Notes under the pieces: model-generated
Told to the model about the DNA's origin: nothing
Databases searched by the model: none
Seen by the model: the letters and a program-made list of their open reading frames with translations, nothing else
NCBI GenBank assembly: GCA_900549285.1
Contig: URNW01000003.1
Location: 1 to 64,000 of the forward strand
Source of the DNA: an uncultured Mycoplasmatota bacterium
GTDB taxonomy: Bacteria > Bacillota_I > Bacilli_A > RF39 > UBA660
Direction: 5' to 3'
Length of the DNA stretch: 64,000 bases
Position numbers and translations under genes: made by a program
Part shown: positions 23,837 through 32,790 of the stretch, in pieces
Position numbering within the stretch: position 1 is the first letter of the stretch
Layout of the letters: every line of letters begins with the position of its first letter

Positions 23837-26800
23837 AAATTTATAGCCTCTACCTCCTTTACTTTATGATCCATAATAGAATACAAATACAAAGATATTT
23901 TTTTATCACTAACACTCTTCACATACTCATAATAAACACTTAATTGCTTTACATAAGCATCATCTTCTATATTTTTCAATTTATAATCTATAATTTTAAT
24001 TTCATCATCATACTCTAACATTAAATCTATAATTCCATGATATTCCTGATTATCTTTCATAAAGAAAAACTCTAACTCTTGATAAATATCTGCATCTTTA
24101 AAAGAAAAAGTATCTAATAAATTTTTAACATAAATATTAGGATTTTCAACTTGTTTAAAATCCGTTTGTTCTAGCATTTCATGAATTTTAGTACCATAAG
24201 AAAGAGTATTTGCTTCTTCTTTTGTGATTAACTTTAAAATATTTTTAGAAGCATGATTTTTTTCTACTACCTTAGAATCAATAGGGATCTCATCAAAATT
24301 AATTACCCCATCACTATCAACATTTTGCATAACTTTATTAACTTTAAGTAGATAATCTTTAGATAAATGTAAAGTATTTAAATCTACTACTTTTACATAA
24401 TCTTTTAAATTAAGAGAAATAGAACTTAAAAAGTCATAAAAAGAACGATATTGAATTCCAACTAAATAATCAATTTTATTTTTTATTAAATTTTCCTTTT
24501 GAAACTTAGGAACAACCATAATCATTTTTTCTTTTGCTCTTGTTAACGCAACATAAAAAAGTCTAATTTTTTCAGCAATTTCTTCTTCCAAATATTTATT
24601 TTTAATTAATACTTTAGTAAATAAAGTACCAATACCATCCTTATAAAATGGAGTCAAAATCCCATATGTAGAATCATACATAAATCTACTTTGTAAATCT
24701 TTCAAATTAAAAGTCTCACGAAACCCAGCAAAATAGCAAACAGGAAATTCTAATCCTTTTGATTTATGAATATTCATAATTTTAACAGAATTACCTGAGC
24801 TTTTACCTTCTTTATATCGGATTTCCATACCTGATTCAATCATCTGATTAAGATATTCTTCCAAATCCAAAATTGTAAAGCCAAGCATTTCCATAGAATT
24901 TGCAAGATCAAGTAAATAATCAAGCCGTATCATAGCATCTTTAATATTACCAACTAAAATCAACTGTTGATAAAATTGATAGCGAAAAATTATTTCTTGT
25001 AGTAAAATATTAGGAGTCATAAAATCCAAATTTTTGGCGATTTCCTGAGCAATTTTATAAATGTTTTCTTCATAAAAAGTATTATTTTCTAAAGCTAAAA
25101 ATATCTTTTCATCACTCATATTACCAATATAACTACGAGCTATACTAACAAAATGATAACGCATACTTTTATTATATTCTTGCTTTTTGATATCCAAAAT
25201 GAGCCCTATAATATTTTTGATAATAAGGATATCTTCTTTATCAGTCAAATTACTATCTTGATAAATTTCCATAGGAATATGAAACATTTCAAATATTTTT
25301 TTATAACGAGTCATTTCTTTTCCACGATCTAAAATAATGCAAAAATCTTGATATAAAATATCTCTATTTTTCCCCAAATCAAAATCATAAACTGGATAAT
25401 GATTCTTTACTTTTTCTTCTATATCATGTGCAATTGTAAAAGCTTCAATTTCTGCATTGGTATATTTTTTTTCTAGATTATCATACTGTAAAATCTCTAA
25501 ATTATGATTTTCTTCATTATGTCCTTTTTCTTCATAAACTTTATTGCCATAGATCATAGCGTGATGATCTTGAAAATCTATCCCACCTAATTCAGGAATC
25601 ATAATCAAATTAAATATTTCATTAATATTGTGAAGAACTTCTCTTCTTGAACGAAAATTTTCTAATAAATCAATCTTTTCTCCACAAATATGTTCTTTAT
25701 AAGAATCATATTTGTCTCTAAAAATATTAGGATTAGCATTTCGAAATCGATAAATAGATTGTTTAATATCTCCCACCATATAGACATTATGATTCTCAAT
25801 TTCTGAAACAAACATTTCTTGTAAATCATTTGTATCTTGATATTCATCAATCATAATTTCTTGATAAAAAAATTTTATTTCATCCCGAATATCAGGATAT
25901 TCTTTAACAATAGAAATTGCCATTTTAGAAATATCAATAAATTCAAAAGCATTCTTTTCTTTTTTATACTCTTGTATTCGATCATCTAATTTTAAAATAA
26001 TATCAATAATTGCTAAAACATAGTCTTTAGTACTAAATATCTGATTTTTTAACTCTTCCTCACTATAAATTGTAAGATCATTCAATTCTTTTACTAATTT
26101 CTTTAATTCTTCCTTAATTTCTAATCCTTCAGGATCTATTTCACGAATAGTCGGTAATTTCACTTGATAATGATGCAAATCAGCATAATTTCTTGGTTTA
26201 AAAATTGGTTTTAAAACTTCATAACATTTTTGATATACTTTTTCTGTTAAAAAACTTTCTAAAAGATAAAAATAATTTTCAATTAAATCTACTAAATTTT
26301 TCAAATATTCAAAATACTCATCAAAAATTTGATTAACATAATTCTCACTATAAAATTTCTCTAAATAAGTTGTTAAATATTGCTTTTTATCATATCGTAA
26401 ATCTAAAGCATTGCTAATATTCAAAATATATTTACGAATAAACTCATCATCACGATCAGTAAAATCACGCACCAATTTTAAATAATTAGAATCCTTTTTT
26501 TCATATAAATCCATTACAATATCATCTAATATTCTTTTCTTTTCTAAATTAATAATAGAAGAATCAATAATTGAAATATTAGAACTTAAATCAAATAAAT
26601 AATGATATTTTTTAACCAAACTAAAAGCATAAGCATCAAAAGTTGTAATATAGGCACTATCCAAAAAAGAAAGGGATTCTTCTAAATTTTCTTTTTGTAA
26701 TTTTTTCCGAATTCTTTCCTTCATTTCTCCAGCTGCTTCATTTGTAAATGTCAAAATAAGAATACGACGAATATCAATTCCCTCTTTAACTTTTCTTTTT

Positions 26801-26907
26801 ACTCTCTCAGAAAGAACAGCTGTCTTTCCTGAACCTGCTCCTGCTGAAATAATAAGATTTGTTCCTTCTTCATTAATTGCCAGCAATTGTTCCTTCGTCC
26901 AATTCAT
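23833..26907 (-). CDS. addA: ATP-dependent helicase/nuclease subunit A
   Basis: Helicase-nuclease subunit that resects double-strand breaks with AddB. UvrD-type motifs: SAGAGSGKTAVLSERV (Walker A, residues 21-29), LTFTNEAAGEMKERI, MIDEYQDTND (about 350), VGDIKQSIYRFRNA, KSKGLEFPVCYF, FYVALTRAKE. The C-terminus is a RecB-family nuclease (GTKIHEMLE, GIIDLML, KIIDYKLKN). The ATG at 26907 has GGAGG eight bases upstream and lies within the end of addB. 1024 residues, a little shorter than Bacillus AddA (about 1230). Confidence 0.95.
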   Translation of the reverse strand: MNWTKEQLLAINEEGTNLIISAGAGSGKTAVLSERVKRKVKEGIDIRRILILTFTNEAAGEMKERIRKKLQKENLEESLSFLDSAYITTFDAYAFSLVKKYHYLFDLSSNISIIDSSIINLEKKRILDDIVMDLYEKKDSNYLKLVRDFTDRDDEFIRKYILNISNALDLRYDKKQYLTTYLEKFYSENYVNQIFDEYFEYLKNLVDLIENYFYLLESFLTEKVYQKCYEVLKPIFKPRNYADLHHYQVKLPTIREIDPEGLEIKEELKKLVKELNDLTIYSEEELKNQIFSTKDYVLAIIDIILKLDDRIQEYKKEKNAFEFIDISKMAISIVKEYPDIRDEIKFFYQEIMIDEYQDTNDLQEMFVSEIENHNVYMVGDIKQSIYRFRNANPNIFRDKYDSYKEHICGEKIDLLENFRSRREVLHNINEIFNLIMIPELGGIDFQDHHAMIYGNKVYEEKGHNEENHNLEILQYDNLEKKYTNAEIEAFTIAHDIEEKVKNHYPVYDFDLGKNRDILYQDFCIILDRGKEMTRYKKIFEMFHIPMEIYQDSNLTDKEDILIIKNIIGLILDIKKQEYNKSMRYHFVSIARSYIGNMSDEKIFLALENNTFYEENIYKIAQEIAKNLDFMTPNILLQEIIFRYQFYQQLILVGNIKDAMIRLDYLLDLANSMEMLGFTILDLEEYLNQMIESGMEIRYKEGKSSGNSVKIMNIHKSKGLEFPVCYFAGFRETFNLKDLQSRFMYDSTYGILTPFYKDGIGTLFTKVLIKNKYLEEEIAEKIRLFYVALTRAKEKMIMVVPKFQKENLIKNKIDYLVGIQYRSFYDFLSSISLNLKDYVKVVDLNTLHLSKDYLLKVNKVMQNVDSDGVINFDEIPIDSKVVEKNHASKNILKLITKEEANTLSYGTKIHEMLEQTDFKQVENPNIYVKNLLDTFSFKDADIYQELEFFFMKDNQEYHGIIDLMLEYDDEIKIIDYKLKNIEDDAYVKQLSVYYEYVKSVSDKKISLYLYSIMDHKVKEVEAINL

Positions 26908-29218
26908 CTTCTTCACCTCCAAGTATAACTTCATTCTTTTTTTGCTTAAAGCATAAATCTTTAAACTTACAATAAGTGCAAGCTACATTCTTTTGATCTA
27001 CAACTTTTGGATTAATTTCAAATTCACCATTCAAAATATGATCAATTACCTTCTCAATAATTTGATCTACTTGAATTAAAAGCTCATCCATTTCTTCATT
27101 TGATAAAACCTTTGAAGTAGAACTAAGCGATCCATCTTTTTTAAATTTCAAATTTTGAATAATTTTACTATCTTGATATTCATCATCTATAAGTTCCATC
27201 ATCCTCTCATCTGCATTAGTAAATCCTTGTAAACGTAAGCGATCCTCTAGTAATTCTTGCACGCTTTTTTTAAACTGTATAGCCTCTTTTTTAGCTAAAA
27301 CTTTTTGAATATAAAACCCAGCTATAAAAGCCTTACAAAATCGATCAGATTTTTTTAAAAGATATAAATAAATAGGTAATTGAATATGAAGCCCATATTC
27401 TAAATCTTTTAAAGTAATATTAGTATTACCTGTTTTATAATCTACTACAGCTAATATTTCCTGATCTAAAAACTGATCATACATTACTTTATCAATATTA
27501 CCTTTAAAAGTAATATCTATATCTTTTCTATCTTTATAAACAAAAAACTCTTGTTCAAATAAATAATGTTTTAGCTTAGAATGACTTTGTTGAACACGGA
27601 TAACCTCTAATATCTTCGTTAATTCTTTGCCCAATTCTTCTAAATAAAACATTTCCTTAGCATTTAAAACATACTCTTTTTCTTTTATAAATTTCATTAT
27701 TTCTACAGGAATATCAATATCTTTTAATATGCCAAGTTCTAATATATGATGCATAATACTCCCAACTATTGTTTTAAAGTTTTCTAAAAAAATATCTAAA
27801 TGTAAAATTTTACTAATATAATAACGAAAAGCACATTCTTGATACATTTCTAAGTTAGTATAAGATAAAACAAACGGCTTTTCTATCTTATTCAAAATTA
27901 AATTCTTTGAAATACCTGTAAATTGATTATCATATTCTTGATAAGGAATCTCTATACTATTTTGAAATATTCCCAAATTATCATGAACAATATTAAACTT
28001 ATATAAATCATCTAAAGCTTCTGCATATTTAATTTCACTATAAAGTCTTGAATAGGAAACAGTATTAAGAAGAAAAACAGGTTTTACTTCTACTCCTAAT
28101 TCTTTAACTAAAACAGAAGGATAAAAGACTCCACTAGAACTTCTAAGTTTATAAGTAATTACTAAATTTTTAATATGATGAATAGATTCTAAAAGAATAG
28201 TACTTTGATAATGATTATAATCCATAGAAGTATCAAGTCCTAAGGCATCTTTAATTTCATCAGATAAATAATCAGTATCTCTCTTAACTTTTGGATATTC
28301 ATTAATATTAAACCCAAGCATAAAAACATAATCTTCTAAATCAAAAAAAGTACCTAAATTTACCTTTGTAACTGCATCTTCATATGCGGATTCTTGTATT
28401 TTTGTATTTTTAAGATCTTCAATAATAAAAGATTTTCTTTCTATCTTATCATCAATCAAAACCGAACGATTAATAATCCGCACTAAGTCACTAACGTTTT
28501 GATATTTTTCACTTAAATGCAAAATATTTTCTTCAATAGATAACTGATCATAATTTTCTAAAAATTCTTGAGCAAGCATAGTACCATAATAAGAGTGTTG
28601 ATTTTCTTTATTAAAAGGAAGATGAAAAATAGAAAAATATCGCATTAAAATATTATCATAATAAGAAGAAGCTATGATTTTAATATGAGACAAAGAAATT
28701 CCTTTTCTAATTAACTTCATAATTTCTTGTACTACAAATTCTACTTCTTCTTCTAAAGTAGATGCTTCAAATATAGATGGCGTAAAAGTATTAGTAGAAT
28801 TTTGATAAACAATGGGAACATTCAATTTTTTTAAAATCATATTTTCTTCTTTACTAAGAACTGGAAAACCATAAACAACAACTTTTTTATTTTGAAAAAA
28901 ATGGACAAATTGAGAATGATAAATAAGTAAATGATTAGAATCCAGATCTTTTTTCAGCTGATTTAAAAATTTTACTTTACCATAATTTAAATCTTTTAAA
29001 AAATATAAATGTTCTAAATAAACTTTTGCAACAGAAACACTGACATGATAATTTCTAACAACATATAGTATTGCTTGTTCATCATAATCAAAAAATAAAT
29101 TTCGTTTCAAATCTTGAAAAGTAAAGAACTTTATATTAGTAAATAGATGATTTCTGCTATTCTCTCTTAAAATTTCTTTTTTATTTTCTTCTGTTGTAAT
29201 AACAATTGTCTGTTCCAT
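26873..29218 (-). CDS. addB: ATP-dependent nuclease subunit B
   Basis: Partner of AddA. The C-terminal nuclease domain has GNIDKVMY and VVDYKTGN (RecB-type active site) and an iron-sulfur cluster set of cysteines: one in CAFRYYIS (about 460) and three in CTYCKFKDLC (747, 750, 756). At 781 residues it is much shorter than typical AddB (about 1160), and no Walker A motif is visible at its N-terminus, so the helicase-like half is reduced. ATG 29218 preferred over a GTG three codons earlier, which sits on the ribosome binding site AGGAG. Overlaps addA by 35 bases. Confidence 0.9.
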   Translation of the reverse strand: MEQTIVITTEENKKEILRENSRNHLFTNIKFFTFQDLKRNLFFDYDEQAILYVVRNYHVSVSVAKVYLEHLYFLKDLNYGKVKFLNQLKKDLDSNHLLIYHSQFVHFFQNKKVVVYGFPVLSKEENMILKKLNVPIVYQNSTNTFTPSIFEASTLEEEVEFVVQEIMKLIRKGISLSHIKIIASSYYDNILMRYFSIFHLPFNKENQHSYYGTMLAQEFLENYDQLSIEENILHLSEKYQNVSDLVRIINRSVLIDDKIERKSFIIEDLKNTKIQESAYEDAVTKVNLGTFFDLEDYVFMLGFNINEYPKVKRDTDYLSDEIKDALGLDTSMDYNHYQSTILLESIHHIKNLVITYKLRSSSGVFYPSVLVKELGVEVKPVFLLNTVSYSRLYSEIKYAEALDDLYKFNIVHDNLGIFQNSIEIPYQEYDNQFTGISKNLILNKIEKPFVLSYTNLEMYQECAFRYYISKILHLDIFLENFKTIVGSIMHHILELGILKDIDIPVEIMKFIKEKEYVLNAKEMFYLEELGKELTKILEVIRVQQSHSKLKHYLFEQEFFVYKDRKDIDITFKGNIDKVMYDQFLDQEILAVVDYKTGNTNITLKDLEYGLHIQLPIYLYLLKKSDRFCKAFIAGFYIQKVLAKKEAIQFKKSVQELLEDRLRLQGFTNADERMMELIDDEYQDSKIIQNLKFKKDGSLSSTSKVLSNEEMDELLIQVDQIIEKVIDHILNGEFEINPKVVDQKNVACTYCKFKDLCFKQKKNEVILGGEEDELDEGTIAGN

Positions 29219-29311
29219 TTTAATCACTACTCCTAAATTATCTTACCATTTATTAAAAAAATTTACAATGGTAGATTCTAGAATTTTTCTTAAAAAAAAT
29301 GAATAAAACTG

Positions 29312-29340
29312 TTGACAATTAGCATAATATTTACTATAAT
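29312..29340 (+). promoter_or_regulatory. Consensus promoter of tRNA-Asn
   Basis: Perfect TTGACA (29312-29317), 17-base spacer, TATAAT (29335-29340), 11 bases before the tRNA. Confidence 0.92.
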
Positions 29341-29351
29341 TTAGTAGTACT

Positions 29352-29427
29352 GCTCGTTTAGCTCAGTCGGTAGAGCGCACGGCTGTTAACCGTTAGGTCG
29401 TAGGTTCGAGTCCTACAACGAGCGCCA
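29352..29427 (+). tRNA. tRNA-Asn (anticodon GTT)
   Basis: Acceptor arms GCTCGTT/AACGAGC, D arm GCTC...GAGC, anticodon loop CTGTTAA with GTT, T arm GTAGGTTCGAGTCCTAC, discriminator G and an encoded CCA end. The outermost anticodon-stem pair is a mismatch. Single gene, with its own promoter and terminator. Confidence 0.97.
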
Positions 29428-29438
29428 TTTGAAAATTA

Positions 29439-29468
29439 AATCACAATTTTATAATTGTGATTTTTTTT
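29439..29468 (+). terminator. Terminator of tRNA-Asn
   Basis: AATCACAATT/AATTGTGATT (10 bp, 4-base loop) followed by T residues. Confidence 0.9.
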
Positions 29469-29488
29469 ATACTTCAAATTTTTTCAAT

Positions 29489-29516
29489 GAAAAAAGAAAC
29501 TTATTTAGTTTCTCTT
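29489..29516 (-). terminator. Minus-strand terminator-like hairpin
   Basis: AGAAACT/AGTTTCT stem followed by T residues on the minus strand; it would end transcripts coming from the broken PD-(D/E)XK gene. It resembles the terminator at 14677-14708. Confidence 0.6.
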
Positions 29517-29593
29517 AATAATTTAACTATATTTTTGCCATAATAAATTTTAGTTACTTAACTCATTATTTCTATCTCATATTGCTTCCTTAC

Positions 29594-29620
29594 TTGCCAA
29601 AATCATTAATATGGTATAAT
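29594..29620 (+). promoter_or_regulatory. Orphan promoter facing the transposase remnant
   Basis: TTGCCA (29594-29599), 15-base spacer, extended -10 TGGTATAAT (29612-29620) on the plus strand. No plus-strand gene follows; transcription would start just before a 12-bp hairpin (TTTAAAAGAAAA/TTTTCTTTTAAA, 29630-29661) and run antisense into the remnant. Confidence 0.4.
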
Positions 29621-29642
29621 AGTTTATTTTTTAAAAGAAAAA

Positions 29643-30393
29643 TTACTCATTTTCTTTTAAATTATTAATTGTTTCTATAGTTAAACCACTAATTTCCACA
29701 ATTTCATTAATGGCATATCCTTTTTTTAACATACTTTTTGCTATTTCCTTTTTACCTTGCTCAACTCCAAGTTCATATCCTTTATCTTCTGCTATCTCTA
29801 AATCTCATTTATTTAATTCTTCTTGAGTTTTATCATCTGCTACATATTTGTGTATCCATTCATTTAATTTCACTAATAACTCATCTCCTCTGGCTATACT
29901 AGATCTTTCATTATTGCTTTTTGCCGCTATAAACTTTAGCCATCTTTCTAATTCATTATTAGTATAGCCTAACTCTCTTGCTTTGTCAATTTGCACAACT
30001 TTGACACAAAACTTATCCACTAATATTTTAATATTATGATTTTTCTCACTTGTTAAGTAAAAATTAGTAATTAATTTCTAATTTACTTGCTTGTATCCTC
30101 ATGACATAATATAAACTTTTATCTAATGAATTCATATTAAAATTAGTATATGCTTCTATATTAACGGTTGTATCATCAAACTCTACTATAATATCTCCTC
30201 TTACATTCTTTTCGCGCACATTCCCCTTTTTAAGAGGACTTTCATAATGAACCTCTAATTTATCTTTTAAATATCCCGAAGGATATTCTAAAATTAATTC
30301 TAATAATTTTTCTAATTGGCGACGATTATCTTTATCAGCAAAAGTTTCTTTAAAAATTAAATCATGCATTAATGTGTCGTTATTTCTGTACAT
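29643..30393 (-). pseudogene. Broken PD-(D/E)XK (Rpn-type) transposase-like gene, copy A
   Basis: Starts at ATG 30393 with AAAGGAGG six bases upstream (MYRNNDTLMHDLIFKETFAD). The first 110 codons include the nuclease core, with RGDIIVEF and VNIEAY as the likely PD-(D/E)XK segment. After SKLEINY the frame is lost: a segment present in copy B (GKTIQINFIENSK) is missing and reading resumes in another frame at NFYLTSEKN, continues KFCVKVVQIDKARE to ELNK, meets a TGA where copy B has tryptophan, then runs EIAKSMLKKGYAINEIVEIS to TAA at 29643. So one deletion-frameshift and one nonsense mutation. Rpn proteins are recombination-promoting nucleases related to transposases. Confidence 0.8.
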
Positions 30394-30545
30394 AGAATAC
30401 CTCCTTTCAACAGGTGCAATATAACATAAAAGAAAGAGAGAAGCAAATTGCCAATTTAATATAATTCTTAAATCAAATTGATAAGTTTTACTAGAAAAAT
30501 CGATATATTTCATATATCAAATCAATATAATTAGTAAAATTTTAT
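30394..30545 (-). repeat. 5' flank shared with the second PD-(D/E)XK copy
   Basis: The roughly 150 bases upstream of copy A align by eye with those upstream of copy B (42064-42215). Shared words on the minus strand include ATTAAATTGG, GATTTGATT and TTTTACTAA. The homology outside the coding region marks an extended mobile or duplicated unit; no terminal inverted repeats were seen. Confidence 0.55.
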
Positions 30546-30603
30546 TTTTTAATAATTTAATATGGTCCCTCCTAATTAAAGAAATCTAAAGTTACATATT
30601 TTC

Positions 30604-30633
30604 ATAAAAAAAGAATGACTTCCGTCATCCTTA
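30604..30633 (-). terminator. Terminator of the pilin-like gene
   Basis: Minus-strand AAGGATGAC-GGAA-GTCATTCTT (9 pairs, one G-U, GGAA tetraloop) followed by T7. Confidence 0.88.
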
Positions 30634-30652
30634 CACAACAATAAATTGTTAA

Positions 30653-31000
30653 TTAATCTGCATTATCCGTATTACATTTACTTGGATTGGTGATACACGT
30701 AGCACAAACCTCATATTCACCCTCAACTTCAGAAAAGTCATCAACAATTCTAAAAATAGCACCAATTATTGTTGGAACAAAGAAAATAATAACTCCAGCA
30801 ATTGCTCTCATAACTAAAGACTTAACAGAATTCTTTATTTCATCATCTTTACTTGCTACAACCGCTTTTCCTAAATCTATCATACCAAATATAATGATTA
30901 CAATTGGAATTACAATTTTAAAAATCCATAAAACCCAACCAATTACTTGCCAAATTTCTGCTAAATCAGTACAAATTGAAGGCTTTGCCATAATTAACAT
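30653..31000 (-). CDS. Small two-helix pilin-like membrane protein
   Basis: 115 residues: short N-terminus, two strongly hydrophobic helices (about 16-42 and 62-88) joined by a polar loop DLGKAVVASKDDEIKNSVKS, and a C-terminal tail with three cysteines (CATCITNPSKC). The two-helix layout recalls TrbC/VirB2-type pilins; I do not see a type IV prepilin cleavage site. It follows the Tad-like operon but has its own near-consensus promoter and strong terminator, as expected for an abundant structural subunit. ATG 31000 has AGGA six bases upstream. Major fibre subunit is an inference. Confidence 0.6.
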   Translation of the reverse strand: MLIMAKPSICTDLAEIWQVIGWVLWIFKIVIPIVIIIFGMIDLGKAVVASKDDEIKNSVKSLVMRAIAGVIIFFVPTIIGAIFRIVDDFSEVEGEYEVCATCITNPSKCNTDNAD

Positions 31001-31030
31001 ACAAATTCCTCGCTTTCTAAATCTATATTA

Positions 31031-31059
31031 ATTTTAACTTAACTTATGTATATTGTCAA
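31031..31059 (-). promoter_or_regulatory. Strong promoter of the pilin-like gene
   Basis: Minus strand TTGACA (31054-31059), 17-base spacer, TAAAAT (31031-31036), about 30 bases before the start codon. One mismatch from consensus. Confidence 0.85.
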
Positions 31060-31089
31060 GTTTTTAAGTCTTTTTCTGTAAAATTTTGT

Positions 31090-31878
31090 CTAAATATTCA
31101 TTAACAATAATACCGCAAAGATAAGAAGAACCATAACGCCTAAACCAGTTGTAATAAGCATACTCATAGTTTTTCCTTCCATCTTATCCAAACGATTTTT
31201 ATATTTTGTTTCTCTTGCTTTTTGTTGTAAATTAGAGATTGTCTTTGAAAAAGCAAGCAATTGCTCCTGTTTTCTCTCTTGTCTACCTAAACTCAAACGA
31301 TAAAGTAAACGCATCATTCTCATAGAATCACGAACTGGATATTTTCTAGCAAATTCCATATAAGGTTCAATTGTATCATCACCAGCATTAATAGCATTAA
31401 TAAGCTCTTTTAACCCATCTTTAAAAATATCAGGAGCATCTTCTAAAGATTTACCTATAGCAACAGGGACCGTATAGTGTTGAATCAATATCTCAAGTCC
31501 CTTTAAATAATAAGGTAACATTGTATCAATTTCATGTAAGTGCCTCTTATAATAATTTTTTAAATTAATATAATCTAACTTAAAGAAAGCAAACCCCACA
31601 ACAACACAAACTAAAGCATAAACATAAGACATATTAGATATCAGTAAACAAAAAACTAAAACGGTTACAATTAAAGTATTTCGAATTCTTTTATTAAAAA
31701 GTAAATCTGGATTTACTGAATCACCATATTTAGCTTTTACATAAAAATCCCAATCACTCTCTTTTAATCTCCTTAAATACATTTCATTATCAGCAACAAG
31801 TTTATTAATACTAATCTTACCACTATAAGTAAGAATAAAGAAAATAATGACAGCTATAACAGCAATTTCTATTTGCAT
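31090..31878 (-). CDS. tadC: TadC-like type II secretion F family protein
   Basis: Inner-membrane platform protein of a Tad pilus. 262 residues with a helix at the N-terminus, a pair in the middle (about 70-105) and one at the C-terminus. The cytoplasmic segment around LHEIDTMLPYYLKGLEILIQ followed by TISNLQQKARETKYKNRLDKMEG matches T2SSF domains (ExLP, ARxxKxK). One base separates it from the TadB-like gene. Confidence 0.75.
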   Translation of the reverse strand: MQIEIAVIAVIIFFILTYSGKISINKLVADNEMYLRRLKESDWDFYVKAKYGDSVNPDLLFNKRIRNTLIVTVLVFCLLISNMSYVYALVCVVVGFAFFKLDYINLKNYYKRHLHEIDTMLPYYLKGLEILIQHYTVPVAIGKSLEDAPDIFKDGLKELINAINAGDDTIEPYMEFARKYPVRDSMRMMRLLYRLSLGRQERKQEQLLAFSKTISNLQQKARETKYKNRLDKMEGKTMSMLITTGLGVMVLLIFAVLLLMNI

Positions 31879-31879
31879 A

Positions 31880-32776
31880 CTACTCTACCCCCACATTATC
31901 ATTATAATATTTTTCACCACTAAGCAAAAAATAACAATTAATAATTATAATAGCGTGCAAAACAATATGGACATACCACAAATCCAAAAGCTGCAAATAA
32001 CTTTCTTTACCAAGTAATACCTGCATAACTAATACTAATAAAAAGAGTACTAAAGCAAAGGTAATAAACTTTGTATGAAATTGTTTACGATCCATTTGAT
32101 CACGATAAACGCCCTCAACTAAAGCATCAATATCCATACTCATATTTTCTAAAGCTTCGCCAGAATCTTTAGCTCCCTCTTTAGTAATTTGTAGGAAAAG
32201 TTGATGCATATTTTTAACCATATAATAAGGATATTTTTGATTAAAATATTCTACCGATTCATCTACTGTACCATTTTGATAAGACATATTAATCATTATT
32301 TTAACATCTTCTAACACAGGATCTTCCAAAATTCCTGAATCTCGAACTCCTTCTAATGATTTTACAAAACTTTGAGTCGTATTAAATTCCATAATAACAT
32401 TTGTAGTATATATTTGAATTTGTTCAAATATATACTCACTATAAAGTCTTTTACTTCTTAAAAAGGCTAAATATGGAATAAAAGCAATCGCAATCGCAGT
32501 ATAAATAATAAGAACAATTAAGCTATAAAAATATAAATAAGCAATCGCAGCAGCTAATCCACCAATAACAACAATCTGTAAAGCATAATCTTTTACAGTA
32601 TATTCTTGCTTTAATTCCTTCATTTTAGCACTAATAGTCCGATAACTATATGGAGCATATTTTTCATAAATTAAACCAAATTGAGATTTAATAAACTTAT
32701 AAAAGGTTTCAGTTCCATCATTTCTACGGTATATAATTATAAACATTGCAATAAGAAATATAATAACAAATTCCAT
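31880..32776 (-). CDS. tadB: TadB-like type II secretion F family protein
   Basis: Second platform protein, 298 residues. N-terminal helix, a central pair (about 68-108), a cytoplasmic T2SSF domain (SKRLYSEYIFEQIQIYTTNV, then GEALENMSMDIDALVEG and YRDQMDRKQFHTKF) and two C-terminal helices. The pair TadB/TadC next to a CpaF ATPase is diagnostic of Tad systems. Starts 14 bases after the ATPase gene. Confidence 0.75.
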   Translation of the reverse strand: MEFVIIFLIAMFIIIYRRNDGTETFYKFIKSQFGLIYEKYAPYSYRTISAKMKELKQEYTVKDYALQIVVIGGLAAAIAYLYFYSLIVLIIYTAIAIAFIPYLAFLRSKRLYSEYIFEQIQIYTTNVIMEFNTTQSFVKSLEGVRDSGILEDPVLEDVKIMINMSYQNGTVDESVEYFNQKYPYYMVKNMHQLFLQITKEGAKDSGEALENMSMDIDALVEGVYRDQMDRKQFHTKFITFALVLFLLVLVMQVLLGKESYLQLLDLWYVHIVLHAIIIINCYFLLSGEKYYNDNVGVE

Positions 32777-32790
32777 AGCATCCCCTCCTT

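Noticed and set aside
29805..29830. TGA in PD-(D/E)XK copy A where copy B encodes Trp, hinting at UGA=Trp recoding
   Set aside because: UGA acts as a stop at several ATGA gene junctions (13703-13706, 23833-23836, 38997-39000, 52597-52600), and copy A is also frameshifted, so it is a nonsense mutation in a dead gene.
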